From: a virus
DNA: 23,843 nucleotides
Direction: 5' to 3' (one strand)
IMG/VR virus record: IMGVR_UViG_3300033153_005053
Coordinates: 1-23,843 of that record
Positions 23,641 through 23,843 of the stretch are shown here, piece after piece (position 1 is the stretch's first letter; every line of letters begins with the position of its first letter). The notes below the pieces were generated by a model, which was not told where the DNA came from, made no database searches, and was given only the letters and a program-made list of their open reading frames with translations. The translations under genes were made by a program, and so were the position numbers.

Positions 23641-23660
23641 ATAACACACTACCTTAGTTT

Positions 23661-23843
23661 TTATACTTCTTCTTTTACCATATCCAACACAACATCAGCA
23701 TAGCTTTTACCGTCATCCTTCACTACAACTGCTTTCATATAGGAACCTTTAATATTATGTGGTATAGCAAGTAGGAAATCTTTACCATCTTTCGGCTTTA
23801 ATTCTTTCTTGTTAAAGTCACCATCAGGAAATATCATGATGGC
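23661..23843 (-). CDS. Partial hypothetical protein (C-terminal 60 residues)
   Basis: An open frame entering from the right edge and ending at TAA 23663-23661. The residues read IFPDGDFNKKELKPKDGKDF, LAIPHNIKGSYMKAVVVKDD and end YADVVLDMVKEEV. A Met codon lies near the edge, but no ribosome-binding site can be checked, so the frame may continue upstream. I do not recognise it. In a standard order this slot would be near the portal gene; the visible part does not look like portal. Confidence 0.6.
   Translation of the reverse strand, partial: AIMIFPDGDFNKKELKPKDGKDFLLAIPHNIKGSYMKAVVVKDDGKSYADVVLDMVKEEV

Noticed and set aside
1-23843. tRNA genes, CRISPR arrays, insertion sequences, integrase and attachment sites
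   Set aside because: I looked for cloverleaf-like segments, regularly spaced repeats, transposase motifs and recombinase motifs and found none that could be supported.

Overview
The window is the virion-morphogenesis region of a tailed, HK97-fold bacteriophage or prophage. Almost everything is on the minus strand, so transcription runs right to left. The recognisable order is a prohead protease (S78 type), a major capsid protein, and then, after about 15 kb of accessory genes, a gp6-like head-tail connector, an HK97 gp10-like neck/tail-completion protein, a tail-terminator-like protein and two large structural proteins. Portal and terminase would lie off the right edge and the rest of the tail off the left edge. 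The sequence is AT-rich with strong Shine-Dalgarno sites. Many start-stop overlaps (TAATG, ATGA, GTGA) indicate long co-translated operons. No integrase, repressor, tRNA or CRISPR array is visible, so lifestyle and host cannot be fixed. Sec-type leaders and a tetraheme cytochrome c point to a diderm host with c-type cytochrome maturation; that is inference.

Right part (about 20.1-23.8 kb): an unknown partial gene, the protease and a capsid protein with an unusual N-terminal zinc ribbon, ending at a strong intrinsic terminator (21082-21112). Next come two small plus-strand genes with their own sigma70-like promoter and GAAA-tetraloop hairpins after each. One of them is a double-CxxC zinc protein. 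A roughly 255-bp divergent region separates them from the next minus-strand operon.

Middle (about 14.1-20.1 kb): a surface-glycan cassette with a GT2-TPR glycosyltransferase, a small lysine-rich protein, a GT4 glycosyltransferase, two CgeB-like glycosyltransferases, a sugar O-methyltransferase-like protein and a PAPS-type sulfotransferase. Together these look able to build a methylated and sulfated glycan on the virion or on the host surface.

After it (about 6.4-14.1 kb) come nine consecutive genes whose products all start with a Sec-type signal peptide or anchor. Several are built from classic phage tail-fibre, YadA-like-head, C1q-like or beta-helix modules, and one is a membrane-anchored tetraheme cytochrome c. 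Tail-fibre-type proteins with export signals, inserted between the capsid and connector genes, are the most unusual content of the window. At the left (about 0.1-6.4 kb) a small membrane protein, the connector and neck genes and two large structural proteins follow. That operon ends at a hairpin (148-180) that overlaps an alternative hairpin covering the ribosome-binding site of the next gene.
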